Source of the DNA: Choricystis sp. odSpoLacu1
Taxonomy: Eukaryota > Chlorophyta > Trebouxiophyceae
Assembly (NCBI GenBank): GCA_958009055.1
Contig: OY253655.1
Coordinates: 124,001 to 188,000 of the forward strand
Direction of reading: 5' to 3'
DNA length: 64,000 nucleotides
Shown: positions 1-11,159 of the stretch, piece after piece
How positions within the stretch are numbered: the first letter of the stretch is position 1
Layout of the letters: each line of letters opens with the position of its first letter
The notes under the pieces: model-generated
What the model saw: the letters and a program-made list of their open reading frames with translations, nothing else
What the model was told of the DNA's origin: nothing
Databases searched by the model: none
Program-made: the position numbers and the translations under genes

Positions 1-571
1 TTGCCTGGCCAGCAGCGTGCCCGCCAACAAAAAGCCAGCATTGGAGAACACGTGGGCCACGATGCCGCCGTCGCTGGCGCTGTCAGCCAGCGCGTCCGCT
101 GCGGCGGCGGCGAACGCGTCGGCGGCCGCGTCGACGCGCCACGGCAGGAGCGATGCTGAAACAGACGGCCGCGCGGCCAGCGTGGGGTGGCCCAGCCCCG
201 CCCACACCGCTTCATACTTGGCCAGATCCTTGTCGCGGGCGCCCAGCCAGCCAAACAGGATGACGAGGGGGGCGGTGGAGGAGGAAGGGGAGGGTGTGTG
301 GCGCAGGCGGTCGGAGAGCAGCGCACGGCGGGGTGGGGTGGGCGGTGGGGACGGGTGCACGCTGCCGAAAGGTGTGTGTGTGTGTGAGTGAGTATGTTTG
401 TTTGCTGTGCTTTGCGGTCGCCCACCCCCCCTCTCCTTTTCCTTCACACGCTCACCGTGCAGCCGCGCACGGCGCGACCGCGCGCGGCGGCGCGCGCGGC
501 GGCGGCGGCGGCGCCCCCCGCCGCGCCGCGGTCGACAGCACGGTCACCGCTGGGCGACGGCTGGCCAGCAT
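1..571 (-). CDS. TMEM53/DUF829 alpha/beta-hydrolase-like protein (3' end off the window)
   Basis: Partial gene running off the left edge. Two exons, 571-456 and 361-1, join across a GTGAGC donor and a CAG acceptor with the codon phase preserved. The first 40 or so residues are rich in Arg, Ala and Pro with almost no acidic residue, which looks like an organelle leader. After a Pro/Ser-rich linker come PLVILFGWLGARDKDL and, about 75 residues on, IVAHVFSNAGF. These are the two hallmark segments of the DUF829/TMEM53 family, an alpha/beta-hydrolase fold in which the FSN-G segment corresponds to the nucleophile elbow. Animal TMEM53 is a nuclear-envelope protein; plant and algal members are uncharacterised, so no substrate is proposed. 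The catalytic C-terminal part lies outside the window. It shares a 230-bp divergent promoter region with the eIF3b gene. Confidence 0.8.
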
Positions 572-801
572 AGCTGGCGTAGGCCCGCTGGCCGCGTTGG
601 GAGAGGGCGATTGGAAACACAAACGAAAACAAACGCTGTCTCTTCTGTGCCTACACCGACGCTCGACGGCTCTTCTTCTTCGATTCACACCCTTTTTCTT
701 TTCCGCTCGGGGCAAAGAGCGCGACCGTCCCCAGTTTTCCACACACACACACACACGGTCCCTCCTTTCTCTCCCGTCACCCACCAAAAACACAAGCAAC
801 C

Positions 802-3539
802 ATGGTGGGCCCGCCCGAGCTCGCGCCGGACGAGGCGAAACTCTTCGTCGGCCAGCCCGAGGGCTTCCCCCTGGGCGGGTTCGACCTGGAGGACGTCATG
901 CTGCCTGAAGGCGACGACATGGGCATCCCCTCCGACGACGGGGACGGCAGCGAGGAGGAGGTGGCGCCCGAGAGCGGGTTTGCGAGCGTGATTGGTGAGT
1001 GGGAGAGAGAGAGCGGGCTGTGCGGCAGTGCTGCGCCTCTGCGTGCCGCCTCCTGCCCGCGCCCACCGCCTCACTGCGCGCGTACCAATGCGGCACCGCT
1101 CGATGGCGGGGTGGGGAGGCGTGATCGGGGGGGAGGGTGGGGGGTGTGTGCGCGGCGCCACTCGTCGCTGGGCCGCCGGTGGCGTGCGCTCACCGTGTTT
1201 CCCCCTCCCCCTTCCCCAGTCGTCGACAACCTGCCCCAAGTCCCCCCCGAGAAGTTTGACAAGCTGTGCACTGTCGTCAAGAAGATCTTTAGCCAGATCG
1301 GCCCGATCGCGGACGGTGAGCAAGAGAGAGAAACGCTCGGGAGTTGGAAAACAAACACGCCGATTAGCCGGTCGGGGGAGGCGCGGCCCGCCGCGCCCCC
1401 CACCACGCTCCCCCCGCGACGACAACGAAACAAGAGAGAGATTGAGCAACACTCACCTTCCCTCCACCCACCCACACCCACACTTTCAGACGGATTCTCC
1501 ATGCCAGCCGACCCCTCCACCTCCCTCACCAAAGGCTTCGCCTTCCTCGAGTTTGCCGACCCGGGCGCCGCCGCCGCAGCCGTCGACCACGCCAACGGCT
1601 ACAAGCTGGACAAGGCCCACACGCTGGCGGTGAACCGATTCGATGACGTCGCGCGCTATGCCGCCGTCCCGGACGCGTACGCCCCCCCTCCCCCGCGCGA
1701 GTACACGCCCTCCGAAAATCTGCAGGCCTGGATGCTGGACCGGCGGGGGCGGGACCAGTTTGCGATTCGGTATGGCGATGAGACGGAGGTCCTGTGGAAT
1801 GACGCGGCACGGCGGGGGGTGGAGCCCGCCTACGCGCGCTCCTTCTGGTCGGACGCATTCGTCATGTGGTCCCCTCGCGGCTCCTACCTGGCCACCGTGC
1901 ACCGGCAGGGGGTGGCGGTGTGGGGGGGGGGCTCCTTTGAGCGGCTGCAGCGGTACGCGCACCCGGGCGTCACGCGCGTTGATTTTTCACCTGGTGAGAA
2001 ATTCCTGGTCACCTACTCCGCCTCTGAACCCGCGGGTCCCCGTGACCGGGCCACCGTCACCATCAACGTGTTCGACGTGCGCACCGGGCGCAAGCTGCGC
2101 TGCTTTTCAGGGCCCGCCGACGAGTGGGCGGTCGGCGCGGCGGGCGGCGGCGGCGGCGGCCCCGGGTGGCCCCTCCTCAAGTGGGCGGGCGGGTGCGACG
2201 ACAAGTACTGCGCCCGCTTGGCGCGGGGCGCGGTGTCGGTCTACGAGACCCCATCCATGGTGCTGCTCGACAAAAAATCGATCAAGCTGGATGGTGTTGT
2301 TGATTTCGCGTGGTCCCCCTCCGCCCCCGTCCTCTGCTGCTACCAAGTCGAACAAGCGGGCGGCAACGTGCCCGCCCGCATCGCCCTTGTGCGCGTCCCC
2401 GACCGGGTGGAACTGAGGCAGAAACAGTTGTTCTCAGTGTCCGACGTGCGCCTGCACTGGCATCCGGCTAGCACCTACCTCGCCGTCGAAGTCTCCCGCT
2501 TCACCAAGACGCGCAAGTCGACATACACCCACTTTGAGCTGTTCACGCTGTCTGGCGTGGGGGCGGCGGGGGGGGCGGGCGCGGCGCCGCCGTCGGCGAC
2601 ATCGCTGCCCACCGTCCCGATGGAGGTCCTGGAACTCGCCAAAACGGACGCCGTCGTCGACTTTGCGTGGGAGCCGGCCGGCACGAGGTTTGGCGTGCTG
2701 CACGTGGGCGCGGACGGCCCCAGGCCCGCGTTCTCGCTGTACGACATGTCGCCCCCCGGCGCCGTGTCCGCGGCGGGTGTCACCCGCGTCGGCACCGCCC
2801 CCAACCAGCAGGCCAACACCCTCTTCTGGTCGCCCGCCGGCAAGTTCCTGGTGCTGGCGGGCCTGAAAGCGCTCAACGGGCAGCTCTGCTTCTTCTCCGC
2901 GGACGAGTTCGAGGTGCTGTCTGCGGGGGAGCACTTCATGGCGACCGACGTGGCCTGGGATCCCACGGGGCGCTACGTGGCGACGGCGGTGACGTCGGTG
3001 CACCAGATGGAGAACGGGTACAAGGTATGGAGGTTTGGGAGGGGAGGAGGGGAGGGGAGGGGAAAAAAGAGTCGCGTGAACGCACACCCACCCACCCCAA
3101 ATCTCACGTCCACACCCCACCACCCACCCCACACTCCCCACAGGTCTGGCTCTTCAACGGCAAGCTGCTCCACTCCGCCCCGCGCGACCGCTTCTACCAG
3201 TTCCTGTGGCGCCCTCGCCCGCCCTCCCTCCTGTCCGCGGAGGCGTTCGCCTCCATCAAGGCCAACCTCAAAAAGTACGCCAAAGCCTACGACGAGGAGG
3301 ATGCCGCCCTGCTGCACGAAGCCGACGCGGAGATTGTGGCGGCGCGGCGCGCGGCGGAAGCAGAGTGGACCGCGTGGAAAGCATCGCGCGCCGCGTGGGC
3401 AGCGCGCGTCGCGGAGGGGCGCAAAGCCCTGCTGGGCGCACGTGCGGAGGAGGGGGAGTACACGACGGCCCAGGTGGAGGTGGAGGAGACGCTGAGCGTG
3501 GAGGAGACGGTGCTGAAGCCTGGGGAGGTGCCGGCGTGA
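802..3539 (+). CDS. EIF3B: Eukaryotic translation initiation factor 3 subunit B
   Basis: Four exons, 802-994, 1220-1315, 1490-3024 and 3144-3539, give a protein of about 739 residues, normal for eIF3b. The N-terminus is acidic (EGDDMGIPSDDGDGSEEE). An RRM follows, split over exons 1-3 (VVDNLPQVPPEKFDKL in exon 2, TKGFAFLEF in exon 3); it is the surface that binds eIF3a and eIF3j. The rest of exon 3 is the WD40-type propeller, with SPRGSYLATVHRQGVAVW and FSPGEKFLVTYSA as repeats diagnostic of eIF3b. The last exon encodes the charged, coiled-coil C-terminal helix. The product is a scaffold of the eIF3 complex on the 40S subunit. The start is the first ATG of the open frame and sits in an ACCATGG context. 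Its 3' end converges on ATP sulfurylase, 236 bp away. Confidence 0.95.
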
Positions 3540-3736
3540 GGGAACAAGAGGGAAGAGGAGAGGAGAGAGAAAGCTCGAGTCCTGTTTTTTTTTATGCACC
3601 CTTTCCATGGGTGCTTGACGTGTGCAATGTGCTGGTTGCTTTTCATTTCGCTCGTCATGAAGCAGAGAGGGAGAGAGAGGGAGAGAGAGAGGCAGACGGC
3701 AGCTCGATCGAAAAAAAGAATGATTGACTTTGCACG

Positions 3737-3758
3737 TCTCTCCCAACGTTGGGAGAGA
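3737..3758. repeat. 22-bp perfect palindrome between convergent 3' ends
   Basis: A perfect inverted repeat with half-site TCTCTCCCAAC and no spacer. It lies in the 236-bp gap between the stop codons of eIF3b and ATP sulfurylase, 18 bp outside the ATP sulfurylase stop. On either transcript it could fold into a hairpin, so a role in 3'-end formation is possible but not shown. Confidence 0.6.
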
Positions 3759-3775
3759 GATTCCCCCCCCCCCCC

Positions 3776-5662
3776 TCACGTCTCCTCGCGCAACACCTTG
3801 ACGACCGACTTGAACGCAAACCACTCCGGCACATCCTCCCCCCCGCGCAGCATGCGCCTGAACTCGGTGCCTGAGAGTTTGAGCGTGTGCAGCTTCTTTT
3901 CGGCCGCGACGTCGGCCGTCACGTACCCCTCCTCCTCGGTGTACACGATGTTCAAGGACGGCACCGTCTGCATGCCCAGCTCGGCGCAGTGCTTGTTGGC
4001 CAGCTCCTGCGCGTCGTAGGCGCCGTAAAAGTCTTCCCCCGACAGCAGCGACTTGCAGCCCGCCATGTCGCGGCCAATGATGAAGTGGGTGCACCCATAG
4101 TTCTTGCGGATCAGCATGTGCTGGATCGCCTCACGCGGCCCCGCCATGTGCATGGAGTAGGGCAGGTAGGCCCAGCGCAGGCGAGGGTTGGCGACCTCGT
4201 CTTTGAGGACTTCGTAGGTGTGGTAGCTGTGGAGTGGGAGGGAGGGAAAAAGAAAAAAGGTGGATTTTTTTTCTAATCATCGCTCGCACACCACCGCCAC
4301 CTCCACCCTCCTTTTTTCTTTTCCCCTTTCTCTCTCCCCTACATCCCAAAACACTACTCACCGCGCCACGCCGGGAATGTCGTCGTCCTGGGTGGGGCCG
4401 CACGTGGGGTGCACCAGGCACACTGCGCCGTCGCGCACGTTATCCGCCTCCAGGGCGCGGACGAAGAGTTCGTAGTGGGCGCGGTGAATGGGGTTGCGGC
4501 ACTGGAAGGCCAGGACGTCCGTGCCGGCGGGCAGGGTGGCCCGCACTTCCGCGGGGGACGCGCACGGAAACACGCGCTCGGGGAGGGCGAGCCCCTTGAC
4601 CGCGCCCCCCATGTAGAACTTGCCACGCTCCTGCGTGATCATGGAGACGGCGGGGTGCTCGATGGAGGTGGTGCCGTAGCATCGGGAGGCTTCCAGCACT
4701 TTGTTGGGGGTCCACTTGGACTCGACCTCGAAAATGGCGAGGTCAGCGCCCTGGTAGCGCAGCAGCAGGGTGTCGCCCACGGTGATGGAGGCGTCGTCGG
4801 TGTCCAGGACGACGGGCAGGCCGAAGAGGAGGCCGTTCTGTTGAGAGTGGGTGTGTGTGGGGGGAGGGTTGGTGGGGGTGTGCGAAAGAAAAGCCTCTCT
4901 CTCCCCCTTTTGAACACACACACACTAAACTCACCGGCAGCCGCATGTCGTTGACGACGCTATCGTAGGCGGCTTCATCCATGAACCCGGTGAGCGGGGA
5001 GAAGCCGCCCACGGTCAGCAGCTCGACGTCGCACGCGTTGCGGTCGGACAGCTCCACGATTTTGGTGGCCTTGGCCTTGGCGGCGGCAGCCTCGGCGGGG
5101 GACAGCATGAGGTTGACCAGGGAGCCGCCGTGCGGGGTCTGCAGGGCGGTGGCGTCCGCGGCGACGGCGCTGGGGTGGGGTGTGGGGTGTGGGGAACGGG
5201 TGTGAGACGAGAGCAGCGCCGCGGCGCGCTGTTTTTCGCCGGCGGTTTTTGACTTGGTCGACCCGTCTCGCGTGGGCGTGCCCCCCGTCGCCTGGTCGCG
5301 CTTCCACCACCCCACAGCCGACGCGCGTCAGAGCCGACAAGCCAATTCGCCAGGCCTGGCGGCGCAGAGTGCGCAGAAGGGCGGGTGGGCGGGGCGACGC
5401 AAGAAACCACCCGACCACCGCAAAACGCGCCGCCCGCCCGCACGTGCTCCTTCCTCTCTCTCCGCCCGCATTCCCTCACAGGGCACGCACACACTACCCA
5501 CCTGGCCGACATCTTGACAGCGCGCACGCTGGGCGCGGCGGTCGGCAGCACACGGGAAACGCGAGCAGCCGGACCGCGGGCGGGCGCGGCACGCGCGACG
5601 GCGGTGCGCGAGGGCTGGCGGGTGGTCAGAAGGGGCGCGGTGGCGCGCAGGGCGGCAGCCAT
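3776..5662 (-). CDS. ATP sulfurylase, plastid-targeted
   Basis: Four exons, 5662-5502, 5169-4935, 4837-4362 and 4226-3776, encode about 440 residues with all phases matching. The enzyme makes adenosine 5'-phosphosulfate from ATP and sulfate, the first step of sulfate assimilation. Exon 1 is almost entirely an Ala/Arg/Pro/Thr-rich leader without acidic residues, which I read as a plastid transit peptide. Catalytic signatures are visible: QCRNPIHRAH near residue 242 (the QxRNPxHxxH nucleotide-binding motif), HPTCGPTQDDDIPG at about 277-290, and IIGRDMAG near 340, the GRDxAG motif. There is no APS-kinase extension at the C-terminus, so this is the monofunctional type. It is divergent with SURF2 over 194 bp. 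Confidence 0.95.
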
Positions 5663-5856
5663 TGCTGTTTGAAAGCGAGGGAGGAGGCAAGGAGAGGGAG
5701 GCGGGAGAAAGGGGTGTGTGCAAAACAGCGTCGACTCCCCAGACCTGCTCTCTCACAAAATCTAGCCGCCTTCTTTGTGTGCCCCCGGCGCGCGCGGCCC
5801 GCCCTTTCCTGCACAAGGCACACACTACAAGCTTCCTCTCGCCCCCACACACTACA

Positions 5857-6624
5857 ATGTCCGACCTGGACGCCCTGCTGGCCACCCCCTCCGGCCGGCG
5901 GCTGGCGCCGACGCCCGACAGCCGGCTCAAGTGCTCGCTCTCCGGGCACGTGCTGCCCCGGCGCGCGGACGCGGTGGCCGCGTACTTGAAGTGAGTTTGT
6001 TATGTGCGTGTGTGTCGTGGGAGAGACGCGAATAGAGAGCCGTATTCTAACCTCTCCTTTCTCCTCCCACCCCCCTTTTTCAGCGGCCCCAAGTTTGCGC
6101 GCCGTGCCGCGGCGGCGGACGAGCTGGACGCCCTGCTGGCGCAGGAGCCCACCCTGACGCCGTCCAAAAACTTTGAGTGAGTCGTTTTTTGGGGTTGTGT
6201 GGGGGCCGCTTTTTTGAGCGCGCACACGCACACACTCACCACCTCACTTCCTCCTCTCTCACACAGGGGCAAACTGTACTGCGCCCTCACGTGCCACCTG
6301 GTCAACGCGCACCCAGCCGCCGTGGCCCGCCACCTTGGGGGGAAAAAGTATAAAGCTGCCAAAGCGGCGGCCGCGGCGGGGGACCTCGACCCCGCGTCCG
6401 AGCCTGACCTGGAGTCGGAGGAGGCGAAGGAGGAGGAAGAGAAGGAGGATGAGAAGGAGGAGGAGGAGGACTTTGTGCTGGCTGAGCTGGAGGAGGAGGA
6501 GGACTTTGTGCTGGCTGAGCTGGAGGAGGAGGAGGAGGAGGTGGTGGCGGCCGCGCCGCCGCCCAAAAAGAAGTGCGCCGCGCGGCCGGCGCGGCCCAAG
6601 CGGGCGCGGCGGGCTGAGGTGTGA
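5857..6624 (+). CDS. SURF2: Surfeit locus protein 2 homologue
   Basis: Three exons, 5857-5990, 6084-6176 and 6267-6624, encode about 194 residues. The N-terminal half has the SURF2 signatures: SRLKCSLSGHVLP, a GPKFARR segment, then GKLYCALTCHLVNAHP followed by VARHLGGKKYKAA. The paired short Cys/His segments are what identify the family. The C-terminal half is low complexity: a long acidic stretch of Glu/Asp containing an exact 11-residue duplication (period 33 bp, unit containing DFVLAELEEEE), then a basic Lys/Arg/Ala tail that resembles a nuclear or nucleolar localisation signal. SURF2 is conserved but poorly understood and has been linked to the nucleolus. The next gene starts 166 bp downstream on the same strand. 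Confidence 0.85.
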
Positions 6625-6790
6625 GAGAGGTTCAGTGGTTAGGAGTGTTTGTTTTGTGTGTTTAAACTGTGTGTGTGTTTTTTAACAGCCAAACGAGACC
6701 AAGCGGAGAAAGAGGGAGAGGAGTGACGGCGGCAACACGAGTTTCAGCGTTTCGCGTTTTGGGTTCCCATTTGCCCCCTCTCCCGCAGCC

Positions 6791-7750
6791 ATGGCGGCCC
6801 CCGACCCGTCTGCCGACTTCACGCGTGGCTCCGTCGATGCTGTGGACACCCGTGGCGCTTCCATGGTGGCCAAGCACGCGGAAGCGCGCGCCGCAAAACA
6901 AGAGGCCGACGCGCTCACCGCCCTGCGCGCGTCCTTCCCCGCCCTGCCGCCCGCCCTGCTGGCCGCGGCGGCGGCTGAGGTTGGGTTCTCGGCGCCCGCG
7001 GCCACGCCCCTGGTGGAAGCGTTCTGGGCGCAGCACGGGGAGGACGTGCGGTCGCTGTTTGCGTCGGCAGGTGCTCCGCTGCAGGCGCCGCCCCCGCCTC
7101 CGTCCGGCAGTGACGACGCCGACGACGACGACCGCAGGCGAAAGCGGTCCCGCCGGCGGTCGCGCAGCCGGTCTCGCGACCGCCGCCGCCGCCGCTCCCG
7201 CTCGCGCGACCGCCGCCGCCGCCACTCGCGCAGCCGCGACCGGCGCGCCTCCCCCGCCGCCGCGACTGCGGCCGACAGGTATGGCAAGCATGGCATCATC
7301 CACGTAGACACAGACGCCGACGCCAAGCGGTCTGAGTTTTGCGCGTGGGTAGCGGATGTCAAGAAGTGTGACCTGGAGACGCTGTCGCGACCGTCAGAGG
7401 CCGACCTGTGGCGCACCTTCGTGGAGGACTACAACACGGCCACCCTGCCGTCCCGCAAGTACTACGACCTGGCGGCGTGGACTGCCAAGCAGAGAAAAGG
7501 CGGTGTGGTCGAAAAGAGGGCGGTCGATGATGAGACCGCCCTGCGCGCCGAGCGGGCGGCCGAGCGGGCGGCGGCCGCCGCCGAACGCTTGCGCGACGCG
7601 TACGACGATCTGAAGAGGGAGGGCGGCTCCAAAGCGAGCGACATGCGGGAGCAGGAGGTTTTAAGGCGGTCGATGGCCACAGCACGGCGCGTCGGCGACG
7701 ACGAAAAAGCGGCCGCGCTGGCCAAACGGTTGGCGCCCGACAAAAAGTAG
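6791..7750 (+). CDS. SCI1-like (style cell-cycle inhibitor 1 family) RS-domain protein
   Basis: Single exon, 319 residues. Residues 1-110 form an Ala-rich helical region. An arginine/serine domain follows (about 115-155), made of RSRSRDRRRRR-type repeats typical of splicing-associated nuclear proteins. The conserved module then begins at RYGKHGII near residue 161 and ends with EDYNTATLPSRKYYDL near 213-226. KYGKYGII followed by DYNTATLPSxKYY is the signature of the plant SCI1 family, named after a tobacco nucleolar protein that restrains cell proliferation in pistils. The C-terminal 90 residues are Ala/Arg/Glu-rich and likely coiled coil. In an alga a general nuclear or RNA-processing role is more plausible than a pistil-specific one; that is inference. 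The ATG lies in a CCATGG context. Confidence 0.75.
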   Translation: MAAPDPSADFTRGSVDAVDTRGASMVAKHAEARAAKQEADALTALRASFPALPPALLAAAAAEVGFSAPAATPLVEAFWAQHGEDVRSLFASAGAPLQAPPPPPSGSDDADDDDRRRKRSRRRSRSRSRDRRRRRSRSRDRRRRHSRSRDRRASPAAATAADRYGKHGIIHVDTDADAKRSEFCAWVADVKKCDLETLSRPSEADLWRTFVEDYNTATLPSRKYYDLAAWTAKQRKGGVVEKRAVDDETALRAERAAERAAAAAERLRDAYDDLKREGGSKASDMREQEVLRRSMATARRVGDDEKAAALAKRLAPDKK

Positions 7751-7765
7751 AGAGAGGGTTGTAGT

Positions 7766-7809
<44 letters not shown>

Positions 7810-8441
7810 ACTGATTTGTTTTGTAGGGGTTGTTGACCAAAAAGAAACGCTTGCAAAAAGGGGAAAGGAGGGTCGAAAAAACGTGGGCCGTCTCTTCTCT
7901 CTCTCTCTCTCTTGCTTCCATCCACCCTGCCACACGCGCACAAAGAGAAAAACACAAAAAAAAACACACGCGAAGAAGAAAAAACGATTGCGCTCCTGTG
8001 GGGAAGAGTAAAAGGGGAAGGGCTGGCCCCGGCACGCGCAGCAGCGGCGAGAGAAACGGCGCTTTGTGGCGGCTGGGCGCGACCCGGAGCGCTGTCGATT
8101 GGTATTATGTGCCGGCAGCGGCGAAAAGGAAAGCCAAAAGGGCGACAGCCCTGTTTGTTGTCCAGCGACAGGCGCGTGTGCATGCAGGCGGCGGACCCCC
8201 CCACGGGCGGCGCGTGTTGGTGCGAGCGTGTGCCAGTGTCTCCCCTCGGGTTGTTGCCCTCTCCCGTCGCTCTCTCCTCATCGCCCGCGCGCGCGCGCCG
8301 GTGTGGGTGCGAGTGTTGGCGGCGAGAGACGGGGGGGACAGTTGGGTTGGGGGGACACAGAAGATGGGTGAGTCGTCAGCACACACGTCGCGCGAGTCGA
8401 AGTCCAAAAAAAGGGGCGGGCACCGCCTGCTTCCTGCCTCT
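7751..8441. other. Convergent 3' intergenic region with GT/GA microsatellite
   Basis: 691 bp between two convergent stop codons. It begins with a (GT)n run followed by (GA)n at about 7764-7809. The remainder is GC-rich with short A-tracts near 7945-7985. I see no convincing open frame, tRNA or snoRNA signature in it. Confidence 0.5.
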
Positions 8442-9960
8442 TCAGCGGCCGTAGTAGCCGCCGCTGCTGCCACCGCCGTAGCCGCCCGAGCCGCCGTAGC
8501 CGCCTGGGTGGGAGGGAAAGAGGGTTGGGTGGAACGGGTGAGAAAAAAAAAAAACGGGTCGGGAAAAAAAACGCGAGGCTTGTTTCCACTCTCTTCCCTC
8601 TCCTAACCACCCACCTTGGTAGCCGTAGCCGCCGCCGCCGCCACCATAGGGAGGCGGGCCACCGTACCCTCCGTAGCCGCCACCCCCCCCGCCGTAGGGC
8701 GGGGGGCCGCCGCCGTAGCCGCCGCCGCCGCCGTAGCCACCGCCGCCGTAGCCGCCGCGGTCGCCGCCGTAGCCGCCGCGGTCGCCGCCCCGGCCGCCGT
8801 AGCCGCCGCGGTCGCCGTAGCTGCCGCCACCGCGCGGGCCGCGGGAGCGGTCGTCCTGGTGGGAGGGAGGAGGAAGGGAGAGTGAGCAAACATGAAAAAA
8901 CGCAAAAAAAAAACACGACGCAACAAAAAAAAAACACGATCCCCACACCACGCCAACCAACGCACCCCCAGCCGCCGGATGATGCCCATCATGAAGCCCG
9001 CCTTGGAGCGCACCGACTCCAGGTTGGCCTGGGAGAACTTGTCCACCGCTTCGTCGGCCTGGGTCGGGCCCAGGTCGAGCAGCGCTTTGCACATGCGGCG
9101 GTCGACGTCGCCATCCGCGAGGCGCCCCTCATTGATCATGTCCTGCAGCTTGCGGGCGACCCGGTCAAAGTCGCCGGTCAGGGTGGCCAGGGCGGCGGCC
9201 CCGGTGGCGCCGGAGGACGCGCCGCCGCCGCCCGGCCCCTCGTCTTTGACGCGGCGAATGATGCCCATCAGAAAGCCCGACTTGTTGGTGATGCGCGCGA
9301 AATTGGACTCCGCGAAGCGGGCCACCGCCAGCTCGGCGGAGGCGGGCTCCAGGGCGGCCAGGGCGGCGATGGTCGCGTCGTCGACTTCGCCAGGGCGCAC
9401 GTGGCCGAGCGACTCCAGGGAGTCGAGGCGGCGGCGCCACTCGGTGCCGGCGCCCGCGCCGTCGCCGTCGCCGCCGGCGGGGGCGGAGCGGGAGCGGGAG
9501 CGGTCGTCGTCGCGGCGGGGGGGGGTGCGGGAGCGCGAGCGGCGCGCGTCGCGGGGGGGGGACGAGTCTGGGGGTGGGTGAGAAGGAGAAGTGAGTGGGT
9601 GGGTCCTCGATCTCGGCTCCTGGCTCGCTCCTCTTGCCCTCTCACGCACACTGCTCACCGCTGCGGTCGTCCTTGCCGGCGGGCGCGTCAGATCTGGGGG
9701 GAGAGGGGGAGGGGAGAGGCGAACAGTGAGCAATTGCGGGCGACGGCGGCGCTGGCAGGCGCCCGGCTTGGCCCTCCTCCCCCCTCCAACCGCGCCACGC
9801 GCACAAGGCGCTGGTCGCGTGCGCGTGCGCGCGGCGTGGGCGGCGCTGAAGGGGCGGCCAGCGGGCGCGGGGGCGTGGCCAGCGGCCGGCGAGTGGGCGA
9901 GTGCGTTGAGCCCCCCCCCTCCACACACACTCACTTGGGGGACGCCTCCTTGTCCGACAT
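8442..9960 (-). CDS. RNA-binding-type protein: two hnRNP-Q acidic domains plus GGYGG/RGG tail
   Basis: Five exons, 9960-9935, 9693-9659, 9567-8966, 8855-8615 and 8503-8442, encode about 321 residues; all junction phases agree. After a short N-terminus and an SRSRTPPRRDDDRSRSRS-type stretch, two copies of a 60-70-residue helical module occur, ending in NKSGFLMGIIRR and SKAGFMMGIIRR. This is the NURR/acidic domain (hnRNP_Q_AcD) known from SYNCRIP/hnRNP R and from plant and algal proteins. The C-terminus is a low-complexity tail of GGYGG, RGG and PPPYGGGG repeats ending in GGYYGR, typical of RNA-binding proteins that condense. No RRM is visible, unlike hnRNP Q itself. The first two exons are tiny (26 and 35 nt). 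The start codon context and conserved phases support the model. Confidence 0.75.
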
Positions 9961-10824
9961 GGTGTGTGGGTCGTGTGTGGGCGTGCGGGTGGGAGGCGTG
10001 GGAGAGGTGGCGCGAGCAGGGGGGCAAAAGAAAAGAGAGACGGAAAAGCAAGCCGTCGCTCACAATTCCGCCGGTGTTTCACACTGAGCGCGCGTTCCAT
10101 CCGCCCCGCCCGCGCCCCGCGGCACGAGACAAGGCGAGCACCACGCGTGGGGCTGTGCATAGCGGCCTGGCCCTGGGGGCGGGGGGGAGCGCAGCGCGGG
10201 ACCACCCCGTCCCCGCGTGACGCCCCCCCGCTTCTCGGGCCGCCGCATGTGGTTGGCCTCCCTCGCTTCTCTCTCCCTGCTCCCGCTCCCCTTCCCACCG
10301 CTCCCACGCACCGGCTTTGACGAATCGGCTCCCTCTACCGACGGCGCTCTGTTGGGCGCTCTCTCTTGAAGGATGCTTGCCGTGGAATCGAAACTAATCA
10401 CTCGACCGAGCCAAAACACGCGGGTGGGCGCGTGGGGAGGAGGGGGAGCTGCGGCGAGAGAGAGAGAGAGACACTGGCTGCGTTTTCGACAATCTGTTCC
10501 ATCATTTTGGCCCTTTGCTAGAGGCGTTCCCCGGCTCGCTTTGTTTGCGCGGTGGGGGGCGGAGCGAGGCGCGACGGCGGCGCCGCCCGCGCGCGGGGTC
10601 GACCCACGCGCGACCGGTTGCCGCCTGCCTCGCTCCCCACACCCACCGTCACCGTTCGTGCGATTTTGCCGGGGGGTACGGGGGGCGCACAACGGACTTG
10701 AATTGTCGGAAACCAGACCCATAACCAGCGGCGCGCCGCCTGTGCTCCCTTTTGTTGCACGCCTCCGGGCGCCCGCTGACCTGTCTCGCTGGAACACACA
10801 CACACACTTTTCTCATTTTCACAG
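9961..10824. other. Upstream region of the snoRNA-host transcript; no gene identified
   Basis: 864 bp between the start codon of the hnRNP-Q-domain gene (minus strand) and the first acceptor of the candidate host transcript (plus strand). It must hold the promoters of both. It contains a GA run at 10455-10470 and a CA run at 10794-10806. I find no coding signature, and no C/D pair with a recognisable guide. Confidence 0.4.
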
Positions 10825-11159
10825 GTGTCGTCGTCGCCCGTCGAGATCGCGTGCGTCGGCAAGTTGAAACAGGTGAGTGTTTTTTTCTTTCCCCCCTCCC
10901 CCCCAAGCACACACTCTACCCCGGACGGCGTTCGCCTTTTCACACTGTGGCAGTCGACCGTCCCTATTTCGTGTGCGACATCGAATCCATTGGGGATACG
11001 TCCCCGGGCGAGGCCTTTTTAACGTGTTGCGGCGGGCGGCACCTTTTCCTTTCTGCCAGCCGTGTCAAAGCTTGCCTCCCACAAACCCCTTTTCTTCCCT
11101 TTATTTTCCCACAGGTGAGCCGTCTTCGCGCACACACCCACACCTTGGCCTTCTTGCCA

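Noticed and set aside
8525..10087. A 520-residue plus-strand frame
   Set aside because: Shadow of the Gly-rich minus-strand gene; composition is Arg/Gly with no structure.
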